A stretch of 64,000 nt of DNA from PZPK01 sp965230795. GTDB lineage: Bacteria > Pseudomonadota > Gammaproteobacteria > Pseudomonadales > Oleiphilaceae. Made by a program: the position numbers and the translations under genes. Where the stretch lies: contig OZ246020.1 of the NCBI GenBank assembly GCA_965230795.1, forward strand, positions 1 through 64,000, written 5' to 3'. The notes under the pieces were generated by a model. The model worked only from the letters and a program-made list of their open reading frames with translations. It searched no databases and was not told the origin of the DNA. Position 1 is the first letter of the stretch, and every line of letters begins with the position of its first letter. This document shows positions 17,347 to 25,217 of the stretch, one piece after another.

Positions 17347-17919
17347 ATGAGCTCGACAAAAGAAACCATTCTTTCCAGCGCCCTGTCCTGTTTCATGGAA
17401 AAAGGCGTTGAACAAAGCAGCATTGCTGATATCCGCGATCGCTCAGGTATCAGCGTTGGCAGCATCTATCATCACTTCGGCAATAAGGACGGGATTGTCG
17501 TGGCCCTGTTTCTCAGTGGTATGCAAGACCATTCCCGCAATCAGGAACTTGCGCTGAGCAAAGCCCAGGGCGCGAAAGAGGGTATCTATGCCATCGTGAC
17601 TTGCTACATCGACTGGATTGCCGCGCACCCTGACTGGGCGCGCTTCGTATTCCGTTATCGCAGCCTGGTCGAGAACAGCGACCTGGCCGAGCGTAATGAA
17701 TCCCAAAAGCGCGAGCACTTTAAACGCCTGAAAGCCTGGTTCGCGCCACATATTGAATCCGGTGACATTCAGAAACTCCCCTTTGAGGTGTATCACTCCC
17801 TGATCATTGGTCCGGCGCAGGATTTCGCCTTGCGTTGGCTGGCCGGCAAAACCAAAGGCGCGCTCTCCGATTATCGGGAACTGTATGCAGAGGCTGCCTG
17901 GCAAGCCCTGAAAGCTTGA
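17347..17919 (+). CDS. TetR/AcrR family transcriptional regulator
   Basis: 190 residues. The N-terminal HTH is clear: ILSSALSCFMEKGVEQSSIA then IRDRSGISVGSIYHHFGNKD. The C-terminal ligand domain has the TetR_C helical pattern but no recognisable ligand signature. It is divergent from two hotdog-fold genes, with a double palindromic operator between, so it most likely represses itself and that operon in response to an acyl-CoA or fatty-acid-like effector; the effector is inference. The start ATG lies 30 bp past the operator. Confidence 0.92.
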   Translation: MSSTKETILSSALSCFMEKGVEQSSIADIRDRSGISVGSIYHHFGNKDGIVVALFLSGMQDHSRNQELALSKAQGAKEGIYAIVTCYIDWIAAHPDWARFVFRYRSLVENSDLAERNESQKREHFKRLKAWFAPHIESGDIQKLPFEVYHSLIIGPAQDFALRWLAGKTKGALSDYRELYAEAAWQALKA

Positions 17920-17989
17920 ACCAGGTGTGAGTTTTCGGCTAATGAATGGTCGATAATCAAGCCCAACACTCTCACCAAAAGGATTTGGT

Positions 17990-18667
17990 ATGTCGATTCA
18001 ACACTGGCCGCAGGACGAGCGGCCCCGCGAAAAACTCCTGCGGTTCGGTGCCAGCCACCTCAGCGATTCGGAGCTACTGGCGATTTTTCTTCGCGTCGGA
18101 ATCCCTGGGAAAAGCGCCGTAGATCTGGCACGGGAATTACTGCTCCAATTCGGTAGCCTGAAAAAGCTGATGCTCGCCAATGCCGATACCTTTTGCCAAC
18201 AACCGGGGATGGGTGTCGCCAAATACGCCCAATTACAGGCGGCGCTGGAAATCAGTACCCGTTATTTCCGCGATGAACTCCACGAGCAAACGGTCATCGA
18301 TAACCCGGCCAGCTGCAAACAGTTTGTTCGTCAGGCCCTTGCCAACCGACAAACCGAAACCTTCGCTTGCCTGTATCTCGACACCCGTCATCACATCATT
18401 GCGTTTGAAGAGCTGTTCGAGGGCACCATTGACAGTGCATCCGTCTATCCGCGGGAAGTAGTGCGCAAAGTCATCGAACAAAAGGCAAGCGCCGTGATTC
18501 TCTGTCATAACCACCCTTCCGGCTCTCCCGATCCGAGCCAGGCCGATATCCAGATCACCCACCGTCTTCAGGAGGCTTTGTCACTTATTGATGTGCGCAT
18601 ACTGGATCATTTGATAGTTGCCCATCACCGGATCACCAGTCTCGCCGAGCTGGGCTTGTTGCATTAG
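17990..18667 (+). CDS. radC: RadC family JAMM-domain protein
   Basis: 225 residues, the standard RadC length. An N-terminal helix-hairpin-helix region (LSDSELLAIFLRVGIPGKSA and LANADTFCQQPGMGVAKYAQ) is followed by the JAMM metalloprotease-like domain, with the zinc motif in ILCHNHPSGSPDPSQADI. Despite the name, a direct DNA-repair role of RadC in E. coli was withdrawn; the biochemical function is open. AAGGA precedes the ATG. It lies directly upstream of rpmB-rpmG, as in many gammaproteobacteria. Confidence 0.95.
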   Translation: MSIQHWPQDERPREKLLRFGASHLSDSELLAIFLRVGIPGKSAVDLARELLLQFGSLKKLMLANADTFCQQPGMGVAKYAQLQAALEISTRYFRDELHEQTVIDNPASCKQFVRQALANRQTETFACLYLDTRHHIIAFEELFEGTIDSASVYPREVVRKVIEQKASAVILCHNHPSGSPDPSQADIQITHRLQEALSLIDVRILDHLIVAHHRITSLAELGLLH

Positions 18668-18698
18668 CTCCGTACGGAGGCAATTCACGCATTTTTCT

Positions 18699-18727
18699 TT
18701 GCGCTGAATATCGCTTTCTGGTATAAA
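18699..18727 (+). promoter_or_regulatory. Candidate sigma-70 promoter for rpmB-rpmG
   Basis: TTGCGC (18699-18704) and TATAAA (18722-18727) are separated by 17 bp. Transcription would start near 18734 and give a leader of about 110 bases before rpmB. That leader contains a GGGGCT/AGCCCC hairpin (18745-18765), a place where ribosomal-protein autoregulation could act. Confidence 0.5.
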
Positions 18728-18845
18728 GGCGGGCTCTTTGGTTAGGGGCTCAAACAAGCAGCCCCGAACAGGTCACACGAATTACTTTCTTGGGCGCTAA
18801 TAACTCTTTTATATCAAGCGCTTGGAACTTGGAGGCACGATTAAC

Positions 18846-19082
18846 ATGGCTAGAGTATGTCAGGTTACAGGCAAGCGCCCGGTAACTGGAAACAATGTAT
18901 CCCACGCAAAAAACCACACCAAGCGTCGTTTTTTGCCAAACCTGCAATCTCACCGCTTTTGGGTTGAGAGCGAGAAGCGCTTCGTTAAACTGCGCGTTTC
19001 CACAAAAGGGATGCGTATCATTGATAAAAAGGGCATTGATACTGTCCTGAGTGAGCTGCGAGCTCGCGGCGAAAAAGTGTAA
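18846..19082 (+). CDS. rpmB: 50S ribosomal protein L28
   Basis: 78 residues from the ATG at 18846, preceded by [25 protein letters not shown] is the L28 signature, followed by [20 protein letters not shown]. The length matches E. coli L28. It is a component of the large ribosomal subunit. It is co-transcribed with rpmG, whose start follows at 12 bp. Confidence 0.98.
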   Translation: MARVCQVTGKRPVTGNNVSHAKNHTKRRFLPNLQSHRFWVESEKRFVKLRVSTKGMRIIDKKGIDTVLSELRARGEKV

Positions 19083-19094
19083 GGGGAAGCCGAC

Positions 19095-19250
19095 ATGAGA
19101 GAAAAAATCCGATTAGTTTCCAGCGCGGGCACCGGTCATTTCTACACGACTGACAAAAACAAGCGCAACATGCCTGAGAAAATGGAAATCAAAAAGTACG
19201 ATCCCGTTGTTCGCAAGCATGTGATCTACAAGGAAGCGAAAATCAAGTAA
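19095..19250 (+). CDS. rpmG: 50S ribosomal protein L33
   Basis: 51 residues beginning [20 protein letters not shown] and ending [11 protein letters not shown], a full-length L33. It contains no CxxC pairs, so it is the zinc-independent form. AAGGGGAAG precedes the start. It is the last gene of the rpmB-rpmG operon, closed by the strong terminator at 19306-19331. Confidence 0.98.
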   Translation: MREKIRLVSSAGTGHFYTTDKNKRNMPEKMEIKKYDPVVRKHVIYKEAKIK

Positions 19251-19305
19251 GCGCTTTTGATCAGCGAGACTTCGTGTCACAGCTGATTCACAATCGGCTT
19301 CCAGT

Positions 19306-19331
19306 AAAAACCCGGCAGATGCCGGGTTTTT
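19306..19331. terminator. Intrinsic terminator after rpmG
   Basis: AAAAACCCGGC, loop AGAT, GCCGGGTTTTT: an 11-bp stem with flanking A and T tracts, able to act on both strands. It stops rpmB-rpmG from the left and may also stop the minus-strand EEP/dsbA transcript from the right. Confidence 0.92.
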
Positions 19332-19388
19332 ATTTGCCTGTTTTTTGTAGAGCATTTACTGCCCGCTACCAAACTCTTCTGCCAGCAA

Positions 19389-20249
19389 CTATTTGTGATA
19401 ACCGTCCGGGACTCGAACTTCCAAGGCAATAGGCAAGTGATCGGAGACTGGAAAACTCAGCACGCCCGCTTTTTTCACCTCAAGAGATCGACTGACCAAA
19501 ATATGGTCCAGCGCTTTCTCCGGACGCCAGCTGGGGAAGGTATGGGTCACCCCTGGTAAAGCCACCAAGCCCGCAGTTTTTAGGGGAGAATCGTGCAGAA
19601 TCTTGTCCGCATGCGTATTCATATCTCCCATCAATACCACATGCTCATAGTCGTCGATCAAATCCCGCACAAATCGCAACTGCTCTTTCTGCGCTGCATC
19701 GCTGAGCGATAAATGCATGATCACCAGTACAATCGGATCTTCTTTGAGTCCGTATTGCGCCACGATGACACCACGACCGGGAATACGTCCGGGCAAACCA
19801 TATTCATCCACCTGCAACGGTCGAAAACGGCTCAACATACCATTGCTGTGCTTGGCCAATGGGCCGAAATTCCGATTCAACTGCTGATACCAGTAGGGAA
19901 AGCCGGCAGCATTTGCCAGATACTCCACCTGATTGACAAAGCCACTGCGCAAGCTACCACCATCCACTTCCTGTAGTGCAACGATGTCATAGTCCTTGAG
20001 CAGGTTAGCGATCTTATCGAGATTATCGTTTCGGTTTTTATGGGGAAGAAAATGCTGCCAGCTGCGCGTCAGATAATGGCGGTAAGAAGAAGTGGAAATG
20101 CCTACCTGAATATTGAAGGTGAGCAGGCGCAGAGTCTTGGATGCGTCAAGATAAGGGATACCATCCAGAACCGCCTGATTGGCGGTCTGGGAGCTGGCAT
20201 CCAAAGGTGAAAGGATCCGGTTTAACCGGTATTTCAAACGCTGGTACAT
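19389..20249 (-). CDS. Endonuclease/exonuclease/phosphatase family protein
   Basis: 286 residues. The EEP fold motifs are visible: LRLLTFNIQVG (Asn), DIVALQEVDGG (Glu), then VVLMGDMNTHAD (Asp/Asn) and the terminal VSDHLPIALEV (Asp-His). There is no signal peptide. Enzymes of this family cleave phosphodiester bonds in DNA, RNA or phosphoinositides; the substrate here is unknown. It follows dsbA by 30 bp in the minus-strand run cytochrome c4 - dsbA - EEP, an order shared with pseudomonads. Confidence 0.88.
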   Translation of the reverse strand: MYQRLKYRLNRILSPLDASSQTANQAVLDGIPYLDASKTLRLLTFNIQVGISTSSYRHYLTRSWQHFLPHKNRNDNLDKIANLLKDYDIVALQEVDGGSLRSGFVNQVEYLANAAGFPYWYQQLNRNFGPLAKHSNGMLSRFRPLQVDEYGLPGRIPGRGVIVAQYGLKEDPIVLVIMHLSLSDAAQKEQLRFVRDLIDDYEHVVLMGDMNTHADKILHDSPLKTAGLVALPGVTHTFPSWRPEKALDHILVSRSLEVKKAGVLSFPVSDHLPIALEVRVPDGYHK

Positions 20250-20279
20250 AGTTCAACCGGTACATCATCAGCGCCCCAA

Positions 20280-20960
20280 TCAGGCATCCGGGTTAGTCTC
20301 GGCCGCCATCTGTTCGCGCTCTTTGCTGATAAGAAAATTGGCTATCTTGACCATATTAGCAAAGGAGCCCGCGTCACGTACGCCAATTTTGTACTTGCCA
20401 TTCACTATCAGGGCCGGGACACCCGAAATACGATAGGTTTTGATACGGTCTTCAGCCTTTTGAATGGCTTCTTCCACTTTCGAGATTTTGCGAAAGCCGC
20501 TGGCTTCGAAAATCTTGTAGTAGTCTTCTTTGCTGACGCCATTTGCCGTAAAAATTTCCTCGAAATCTTCGTCTTCCTTGAACTTACGCGGGTTGGCAAC
20601 AATGGCATCAAACAGCGGCTGATGCAGCGTATCCATCACCCCCAGATACTCCGCTGCATAAAATGCCCGTGCGTGCTCTTTCCATCCCGGAAAGGTGGCC
20701 GGGAGCATCCAGAAATCCACGTCTTCTGCCATCTGTTTTTTCCAGCCCGGCAGATAATCGTTATTGAATTCGTAGCAGTGAGGGCAGCCATACCAGAACA
20801 CTTCCACCACTTCGATTTTGGAGGCATCGCGGGTTTTCACCGGAAATGGCAATTCCTTATAGTGCTCACCTTTTTCCCACATTTCCTGAGCGATGGCAGC
20901 CTGACTCAATACTGCCATTAGGTACGCGAAAACCAGAACAGATAACTTTAACGGACGCAT
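20280..20960 (-). CDS. dsbA: Periplasmic thiol:disulfide interchange protein DsbA
   Basis: 226 residues with a cleavable signal peptide (about residues 1-24, ending AAIAQ). The thioredoxin active site is C59-P-H-C62 in VFWYGCPHCYEF, and the cis-Pro loop is in ISGVPALIVNGKY. The helical insertion domain lies between. It oxidises cysteines in exported proteins; LptD, encoded later in this window, is a known DsbA substrate in other bacteria. It is preceded by the cytochrome c4 gene and separated from it by a terminator-like hairpin. Confidence 0.95.
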   Translation of the reverse strand: MRPLKLSVLVFAYLMAVLSQAAIAQEMWEKGEHYKELPFPVKTRDASKIEVVEVFWYGCPHCYEFNNDYLPGWKKQMAEDVDFWMLPATFPGWKEHARAFYAAEYLGVMDTLHQPLFDAIVANPRKFKEDEDFEEIFTANGVSKEDYYKIFEASGFRKISKVEEAIQKAEDRIKTYRISGVPALIVNGKYKIGVRDAGSFANMVKIANFLISKEREQMAAETNPDA

Positions 20961-21082
20961 TGCGAATCTCCGGGGTCACATCTTGTTTACGAAAGAGGCT
21001 CATCATAGCCATGTCCCCAGGGGCCCTCAAGCCATGGAACATGACTATTTGGTTAACCGCATCGATTAACTTTCGGGCACAA

Positions 21083-21108
21083 AAAAGCCCTCACAGTGGA
21101 GGGCTTTT
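21083..21108 (-). terminator. Intrinsic terminator after the cytochrome c4 gene
   Basis: Read on the minus strand: AAAAGCCCTC, six-base loop, GAGGGCTTTT followed by more T residues. This is a 10-bp stem with a T-tract 23 bp after the stop of the cytochrome gene, so dsbA probably has its own promoter or depends on read-through. Confidence 0.88.
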
Positions 21109-21130
21109 GGGAGTCGAGCTGTGTATCGAA

Positions 21131-21751
21131 TTACTGATACAAACCGGAAATGTAGCTGGCAACCGCTTCAATTTCCCGATCACTCAAGCGAGCTGCCACA
21201 GAACGCATGATGCGCGCATCGCCATCATTGGCACGCTCTCCGGTACGGAACATTTTCAACTGCTTGGCCGTATAGTCGGCGTGCTGACCTGCCAAAGCAG
21301 GAAATGCCGCCAGATCCATACCTGCACCGGCGGGACCATGACAGGCCATACAGGCTGCCACTTTTGTTGCCGGGTTACCGGCACGGTAAATTTTTTCACC
21401 GAGCTCCACTAATTCAGGATTAGCCTGACTGACAACAATGGATTGAGAAGCGTAATAGGCTGCAATATCCTGAAAATCTTTTTCGTTGAGGCCATCCAGA
21501 ATACCCGTCATTTCAAGAACAGGGCGCGCGCCACTTTTCACATCCTGCATCTGCTTGACCAGATATTTTGCACCCTGACCCGCCAGCTTGGGAAAGTTTG
21601 GCGCTGCGCTATTGCCGTCCGGACCATGACATGCTGCGCAAACCGCACTTTTTTCCTTCCCTGCCTCGGCATCACCTAGCGTTTGAGCACTGGCCGTTAG
21701 CGCTGAGCCAACACCAAACACCACCAGCATACTCATCAAAAACTTGTTCAT
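21131..21751 (-). CDS. Cytochrome c4 (diheme c-type cytochrome)
   Basis: About 206 residues from the ATG at 21751; an in-frame ATG at 21772 is possible. A signal peptide of about 22 residues ends in ALTASA. There are two haem c sites, CAACH (38-42) and CMACH (134-138), in two similar halves, each with a distal methionine segment (LKMFRTGERAN in the second). It is a periplasmic electron carrier that typically donates to cbb3 or other terminal oxidases. It heads the minus-strand run and is divergent from yihA. Confidence 0.93.
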   Translation of the reverse strand: MNKFLMSMLVVFGVGSALTASAQTLGDAEAGKEKSAVCAACHGPDGNSAAPNFPKLAGQGAKYLVKQMQDVKSGARPVLEMTGILDGLNEKDFQDIAAYYASQSIVVSQANPELVELGEKIYRAGNPATKVAACMACHGPAGAGMDLAAFPALAGQHADYTAKQLKMFRTGERANDGDARIMRSVAARLSDREIEAVASYISGLYQ

Positions 21752-22085
21752 AGTTGTCGCACTCACTCTCATCTTTGATTATCAACCCCTGAGGTTTGCA
21801 TTAGTCCTGAGCCATTTCCGGCATTATTATTGCGGTTTCTATTCACTTCATTCGGTCATTCACTGTAGCTGAACAGTGTGTTTTTTTGTTCACTACATAT
21901 TGCCTCAAACTCTGGCAACACCATCTGGCATGTCAAACCGGAAACCATCTTTAATTCCTGGCCAACGTGGAGCATGCTGGCGACAAGAAAGATCAGGCAA
22001 AATTCGGTTGGCTATTATACACTAAGCCCCCTTTGATAAAAGTCTTTCACGCACTCAGCTTTGAGCCCTATATTGCACATCTGAA
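21752..22085. other. Intergenic region between cytochrome c4 and yihA
   Basis: 334 bases without a gene. It contains a plus-strand hairpin with a T7 tail (21861-21887), far upstream of yihA, which could end a short RNA or a leader. A TATTATAC box near 22012-22019 could be the -10 of the yihA promoter. I see no tRNA and no convincing small reading frame. Confidence 0.5.
21861..21887 (+). terminator. Terminator-like hairpin upstream of yihA
   Basis: CACTGT, loop AGCTGA, ACAGTG, then TG and seven T. A 6-bp stem with a good U-tract on the plus strand lies 198 bp before the yihA start and about 110 bp after the divergent cytochrome start. It could end a small RNA transcribed from near 21760-21790; no clear promoter for one was found. 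Confidence 0.5.
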
Positions 22086-22727
22086 ATGAGCGAAAAACCA
22101 TCCACCAACAAGCTGTCTTTCAATAGCGCACGCTTTCTTCAAAGCGCTTCCAAATTGAATAATTGTCCGCCAGATAATGGCGTCGAAATTGCGTTTGCCG
22201 GACGTTCAAATGCCGGTAAGTCTTCGGCGATCAACGCCATCACCAACAACCGGAAACTCGCCCGCACCAGTAAAACGCCTGGGCGAACCCAGCTCATCAA
22301 CTTCTTTTCGCTCAGTCAGCCCGGCATCCGTCTGGTTGATCTGCCTGGCTATGGATTTGCCAAAGTATCGCTGGATCTGAAAGAAGACTGGGGTAAGCAC
22401 CTGGATGACTATCTGCGCAATCGGGAATCCCTCGCCGGCCTGGTGTTGATAATGGACATCCGCAAACCACTTACTGACTTCGATCATATGCTGCTGGATT
22501 GGACCAGTCAGGTGGGCATGCCTACCCTGATCCTGCTGACCAAAGCCGACAAGTTAAAGAGAGGTCCGGCCAAACAGGTCGTTTTTCAGGTGCGCAAGCA
22601 ATTGTCAGAGCATAGCGCGCTGGTGGATGTATTGCTGCTCTCCAGCCTGAAAAAAGAAGGCGTCGATGCCGTCGAAACAGCCCTCAACCAAATGATTGCC
22701 GATCGACTGTCTCAGGACTCGGCATAA
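22086..22727 (+). CDS. yihA: Ribosome biogenesis GTP-binding protein YihA/YsxC (EngB)
   Basis: 213 residues, the family's usual length. The G1 motif is in AFAGRSNAGKSSAIN, G2 in TPGRTQLINFF, G3 is DLPGYGFAK, G4 TKADK and G5 LLSSLKKEG. It is an essential GTPase in assembly of the large ribosomal subunit. Its last 44 bp overlap, tail to tail, the C-terminal codons of the convergent TetR gene. Confidence 0.96.
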   Translation: MSEKPSTNKLSFNSARFLQSASKLNNCPPDNGVEIAFAGRSNAGKSSAINAITNNRKLARTSKTPGRTQLINFFSLSQPGIRLVDLPGYGFAKVSLDLKEDWGKHLDDYLRNRESLAGLVLIMDIRKPLTDFDHMLLDWTSQVGMPTLILLTKADKLKRGPAKQVVFQVRKQLSEHSALVDVLLLSSLKKEGVDAVETALNQMIADRLSQDSA

Positions 22728-23364
22728 TATTCTCAAAACAATAAGACGCCTGCAGTTCCTTGACCGTATCAACCTTATCCTCACGAAGGTAGGGAAGGAC
22801 ATAATCCAGAATCAGGTAAACTCCGTGCTTGATCGCCTCGCGATTCACCGCATTGTTATCCTCATGCACGGTTTTCAAAAAGGTCATCCAGTTCGTCACA
22901 ATCAACCAGACATTAAGCGCTTTTGACTGAAGCTGGCTTTCCGGCAAGGGCTTGTAGATTTCGCTCTGCTCCATGGCTTGAATAATTCGCTTGATACTGT
23001 CAAGACAGCGCAGGGTAAACTGCCGATAGTCATTCCTCAAACGCTCGTCTGCCGCCAGCAGGTGCTCCAGATCCCGATGTAAAAAACGATAGGCCCAAAG
23101 TCCGTTGAAAACCGCGTCAAGGTAGGCAATCAGATCATGAATATGAATGGCGCGATTCCCCGGAACCTGTAAATAGGTATCCACCATCAACTCATAGTTC
23201 TTGAAGATCTCGTAGATGATGTCGCTTTTGTTGCGAAAGTGGTAATAGAGATTACCCGGCGACATACCCAGATGTGCAGCAATATGATTGGTGGAGACAT
23301 TGCGCTCCCCCTGTTCATTGAAGAGGTCGAGACTGGAGAGAATAATGCGGTCTTTGGTTTTCAT
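22684..23364 (-). CDS. TetR/AcrR family transcriptional regulator
   Basis: 226 residues. The HTH is clear: IILSSLDLFNEQGERNVSTN, IAAHLGMSPGNLYYHFRNKS, DIIYEIF. The C-terminal domain is a long helical ligand domain rich in aromatic residues. It is divergent from an aldehyde dehydrogenase gene whose promoter contains a perfect 16-bp palindrome (23569-23584), so it very likely represses that gene and perhaps the oxidoreductase genes after it. The ATG sits 286 bp from the ALDH start. The effector is unknown; an alcohol, aldehyde or acyl-CoA would fit the context. Confidence 0.92.
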   Translation of the reverse strand: MKTKDRIILSSLDLFNEQGERNVSTNHIAAHLGMSPGNLYYHFRNKSDIIYEIFKNYELMVDTYLQVPGNRAIHIHDLIAYLDAVFNGLWAYRFLHRDLEHLLAADERLRNDYRQFTLRCLDSIKRIIQAMEQSEIYKPLPESQLQSKALNVWLIVTNWMTFLKTVHEDNNAVNREAIKHGVYLILDYVLPYLREDKVDTVKELQASYCFENIMPSPETVDRQSFG

Positions 23365-23560
23365 GGTTGCCTTAGTTATCGCAAGTATTTGAAGCCCGGG
23401 GCTCCTCAGGCTTCGGGAGATACAAATCAGGGCGCCATCATATGCATCGCAAGCATCTCTTCAAGGAACCAGGTCGCATGCTGCAATGTCGTTGCAAAAC
23501 ACTGTCGGCAAGTCGCTTTTTCGAATACGTGACCGCCAGTCATTTTTTGCTTTTCGCCCA

Positions 23561-23588
23561 TTGACTTCTAGAGTATATACTCTAATAA
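23561..23588 (+). promoter_or_regulatory. Aldehyde dehydrogenase promoter with a palindromic operator in its spacer
   Basis: TTGACT (23561-23566) and TAATAA (23583-23588) are spaced 16 bp. The perfect palindrome TAGAGTATATACTCTA (23569-23584) fills the spacer and touches the -10. A repressor bound here would block polymerase. The half-site TAGAGT resembles TAGAAT of the operator at 17289-17317. Confidence 0.68.
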
Positions 23589-23650
23589 TGCGAAAAACAG
23601 CGTGCTGACCACTTTTTAAACAGCACAAATCATCACTGGAGGACACAACC

Positions 23651-25096
23651 ATGGTCGCGGATGTCGTAGCTATCACCGAAAGCAAAAAACAAATACAACG
23701 CTTGCATCAACTGTTCAGGGAGCAACAAAGCGCATTCCGCAAGAACCCCATGCCTTCCTATGATGAACGCGTCGCTAACCTCAAGAAGCTGCGCAAGGTA
23801 CTGATGGATAATCAGGACACTCTGATCAACACCATTGCCGCTGATTTCTCTTCTCGCTCTGCAGAGGAAACCAAACTTGCAGATCTCATGACGGTCATTC
23901 ACACCATCGATTACTCCATCAAAAATCTGAAAAGCTGGATGGCTCCGGTCAAGAAGAAGATCTCCACGCTGTTCCAGCCTGCGTCCGGCCAGGTGCAATA
24001 TCAACCACTAGGAGTCATCGGCATTATTTCACCCTGGAACTACACCATTTCCCTATCTATGGGACCGTTGGTGGCAGCTCTGGCTGCAGGTAACCGGGCG
24101 ATGATCAAGATGTCGGAATTTACACCGGCAACCTCTGCCTACATAGAAGAAATGATCGACAAGACCTTCCCCAGTGATCTGGTGGCAGTGATCAATGGCG
24201 ATGCAGAAGTCGCCACAGAATTTTCCAGCATTCCCTGGAATCACCTGTTGTTCACGGGTTCCACGGCGGTTGGTCGTCACGTCATGCGTGCCGCAGCGAA
24301 CAACCTTACCCCGGTAACACTCGAGCTTGGAGGCAAGTCGCCCACCATTCTGTCAGACGACGTCAACATGGATGCGGCCGTTCAACCCATCGTATTCGGT
24401 AAAGCCTTCAACGCCGGGCAAACCTGTATTGCTCCCGACTACATACTTTGCCCTGAAAACCGGGTCGAACATTTCGTTGAGCGTTTCCAGCACTTTTTCG
24501 CGCAGATGTACCCCACACTCAAACAGAATGATGACTTCACTGCCGTCATCAATGATGGCCAGTATCAACGTTTGCAAGGCTATCTCAAAGATGCCGAAGC
24601 CAAAGGTGCTCGGGTTATCGCATGCAACCATGCCGATGAGGATATGAGTACCGGTACACGCAAGATGCCGATCTATCTGGTGCTCGATGCCACTGAAGAA
24701 ATGCGCGTCATGCAGGACGAAATCTTTGGGCCAATTCTGCCCATCATCGGCACCAAGTCGCTGGACGATGCGCTGGACTTTATCAACGATCGCCCTTCAC
24801 CACTGGCGCTTTACTACTTCGGTTCTGACAAGAAAGAACAGCAACATGTTCTGGATCAGGTCCGCGCCGGCGGAGTGTGCATCAACGACACACTGTCGCA
24901 CTTCGCCCAGGAAGACCTGCACTTTGGCGGTGTCGGCGAGTCCGGTATGGGCGCCTATCACGGCGAACACGGCTTCCTGACCTTCTCTCATGCCAAATCT
25001 GTGTTTACCAAGGGATTGTTCAACAGTACCAAGTTTGCCTATCCTCCCTATGGCGGTCCGATCCACAAAGCGTTGTTCTCCATCTTCCTGAGATAG
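23651..25096 (+). CDS. Aldehyde dehydrogenase, coniferyl aldehyde dehydrogenase type
   Basis: 481 residues with GGAGG before the ATG. The catalytic Glu225 is in LELGGKSP and the nucleophile Cys259 is in FNAGQTCIAPDY. IGIISPWNYTISLSM and the GSTAVG motif form the NAD(P) site. The overall pattern (short N-terminus, LKSWMAPVKK, C-terminal hydrophobic end PYGGPIHKALFSIFLR) is that of class 3-like or coniferyl-aldehyde dehydrogenases, which oxidise aromatic or fatty aldehydes and may sit at the membrane. It lies downstream of a TetR-type operator and upstream of a GMC alcohol oxidoreductase, consistent with sequential alcohol to aldehyde to acid oxidation (inference). Confidence 0.93.
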   Translation: MVADVVAITESKKQIQRLHQLFREQQSAFRKNPMPSYDERVANLKKLRKVLMDNQDTLINTIAADFSSRSAEETKLADLMTVIHTIDYSIKNLKSWMAPVKKKISTLFQPASGQVQYQPLGVIGIISPWNYTISLSMGPLVAALAAGNRAMIKMSEFTPATSAYIEEMIDKTFPSDLVAVINGDAEVATEFSSIPWNHLLFTGSTAVGRHVMRAAANNLTPVTLELGGKSPTILSDDVNMDAAVQPIVFGKAFNAGQTCIAPDYILCPENRVEHFVERFQHFFAQMYPTLKQNDDFTAVINDGQYQRLQGYLKDAEAKGARVIACNHADEDMSTGTRKMPIYLVLDATEEMRVMQDEIFGPILPIIGTKSLDDALDFINDRPSPLALYYFGSDKKEQQHVLDQVRAGGVCINDTLSHFAQEDLHFGGVGESGMGAYHGEHGFLTFSHAKSVFTKGLFNSTKFAYPPYGGPIHKALFSIFLR

Positions 25097-25123
25097 CCGC
25101 TTATAGCATCACTTGTAAAGTGA

Positions 25124-25154
25124 GTGGCCGGAGGTATCCGTACCTTCCGGCCAC
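25124..25154. other. Strong stem-loop between aldehyde dehydrogenase and Tat-lipoprotein genes
   Basis: GTGGCCGGA-GGTA pairs with TACC-T-TCCGGCCAC around a 4-base loop: 13 pairs with a single bulge, 27 bp after the ALDH stop. There is no U-tract. It may stabilise the ALDH message or lower read-through into the oxidoreductase pair. Confidence 0.6.
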
Positions 25155-25217
25155 GTCGATAACCATTTAATTCCTATAAAAATATGTAACACAGATTCCA
25201 CTCTGCACGAGCATCTC

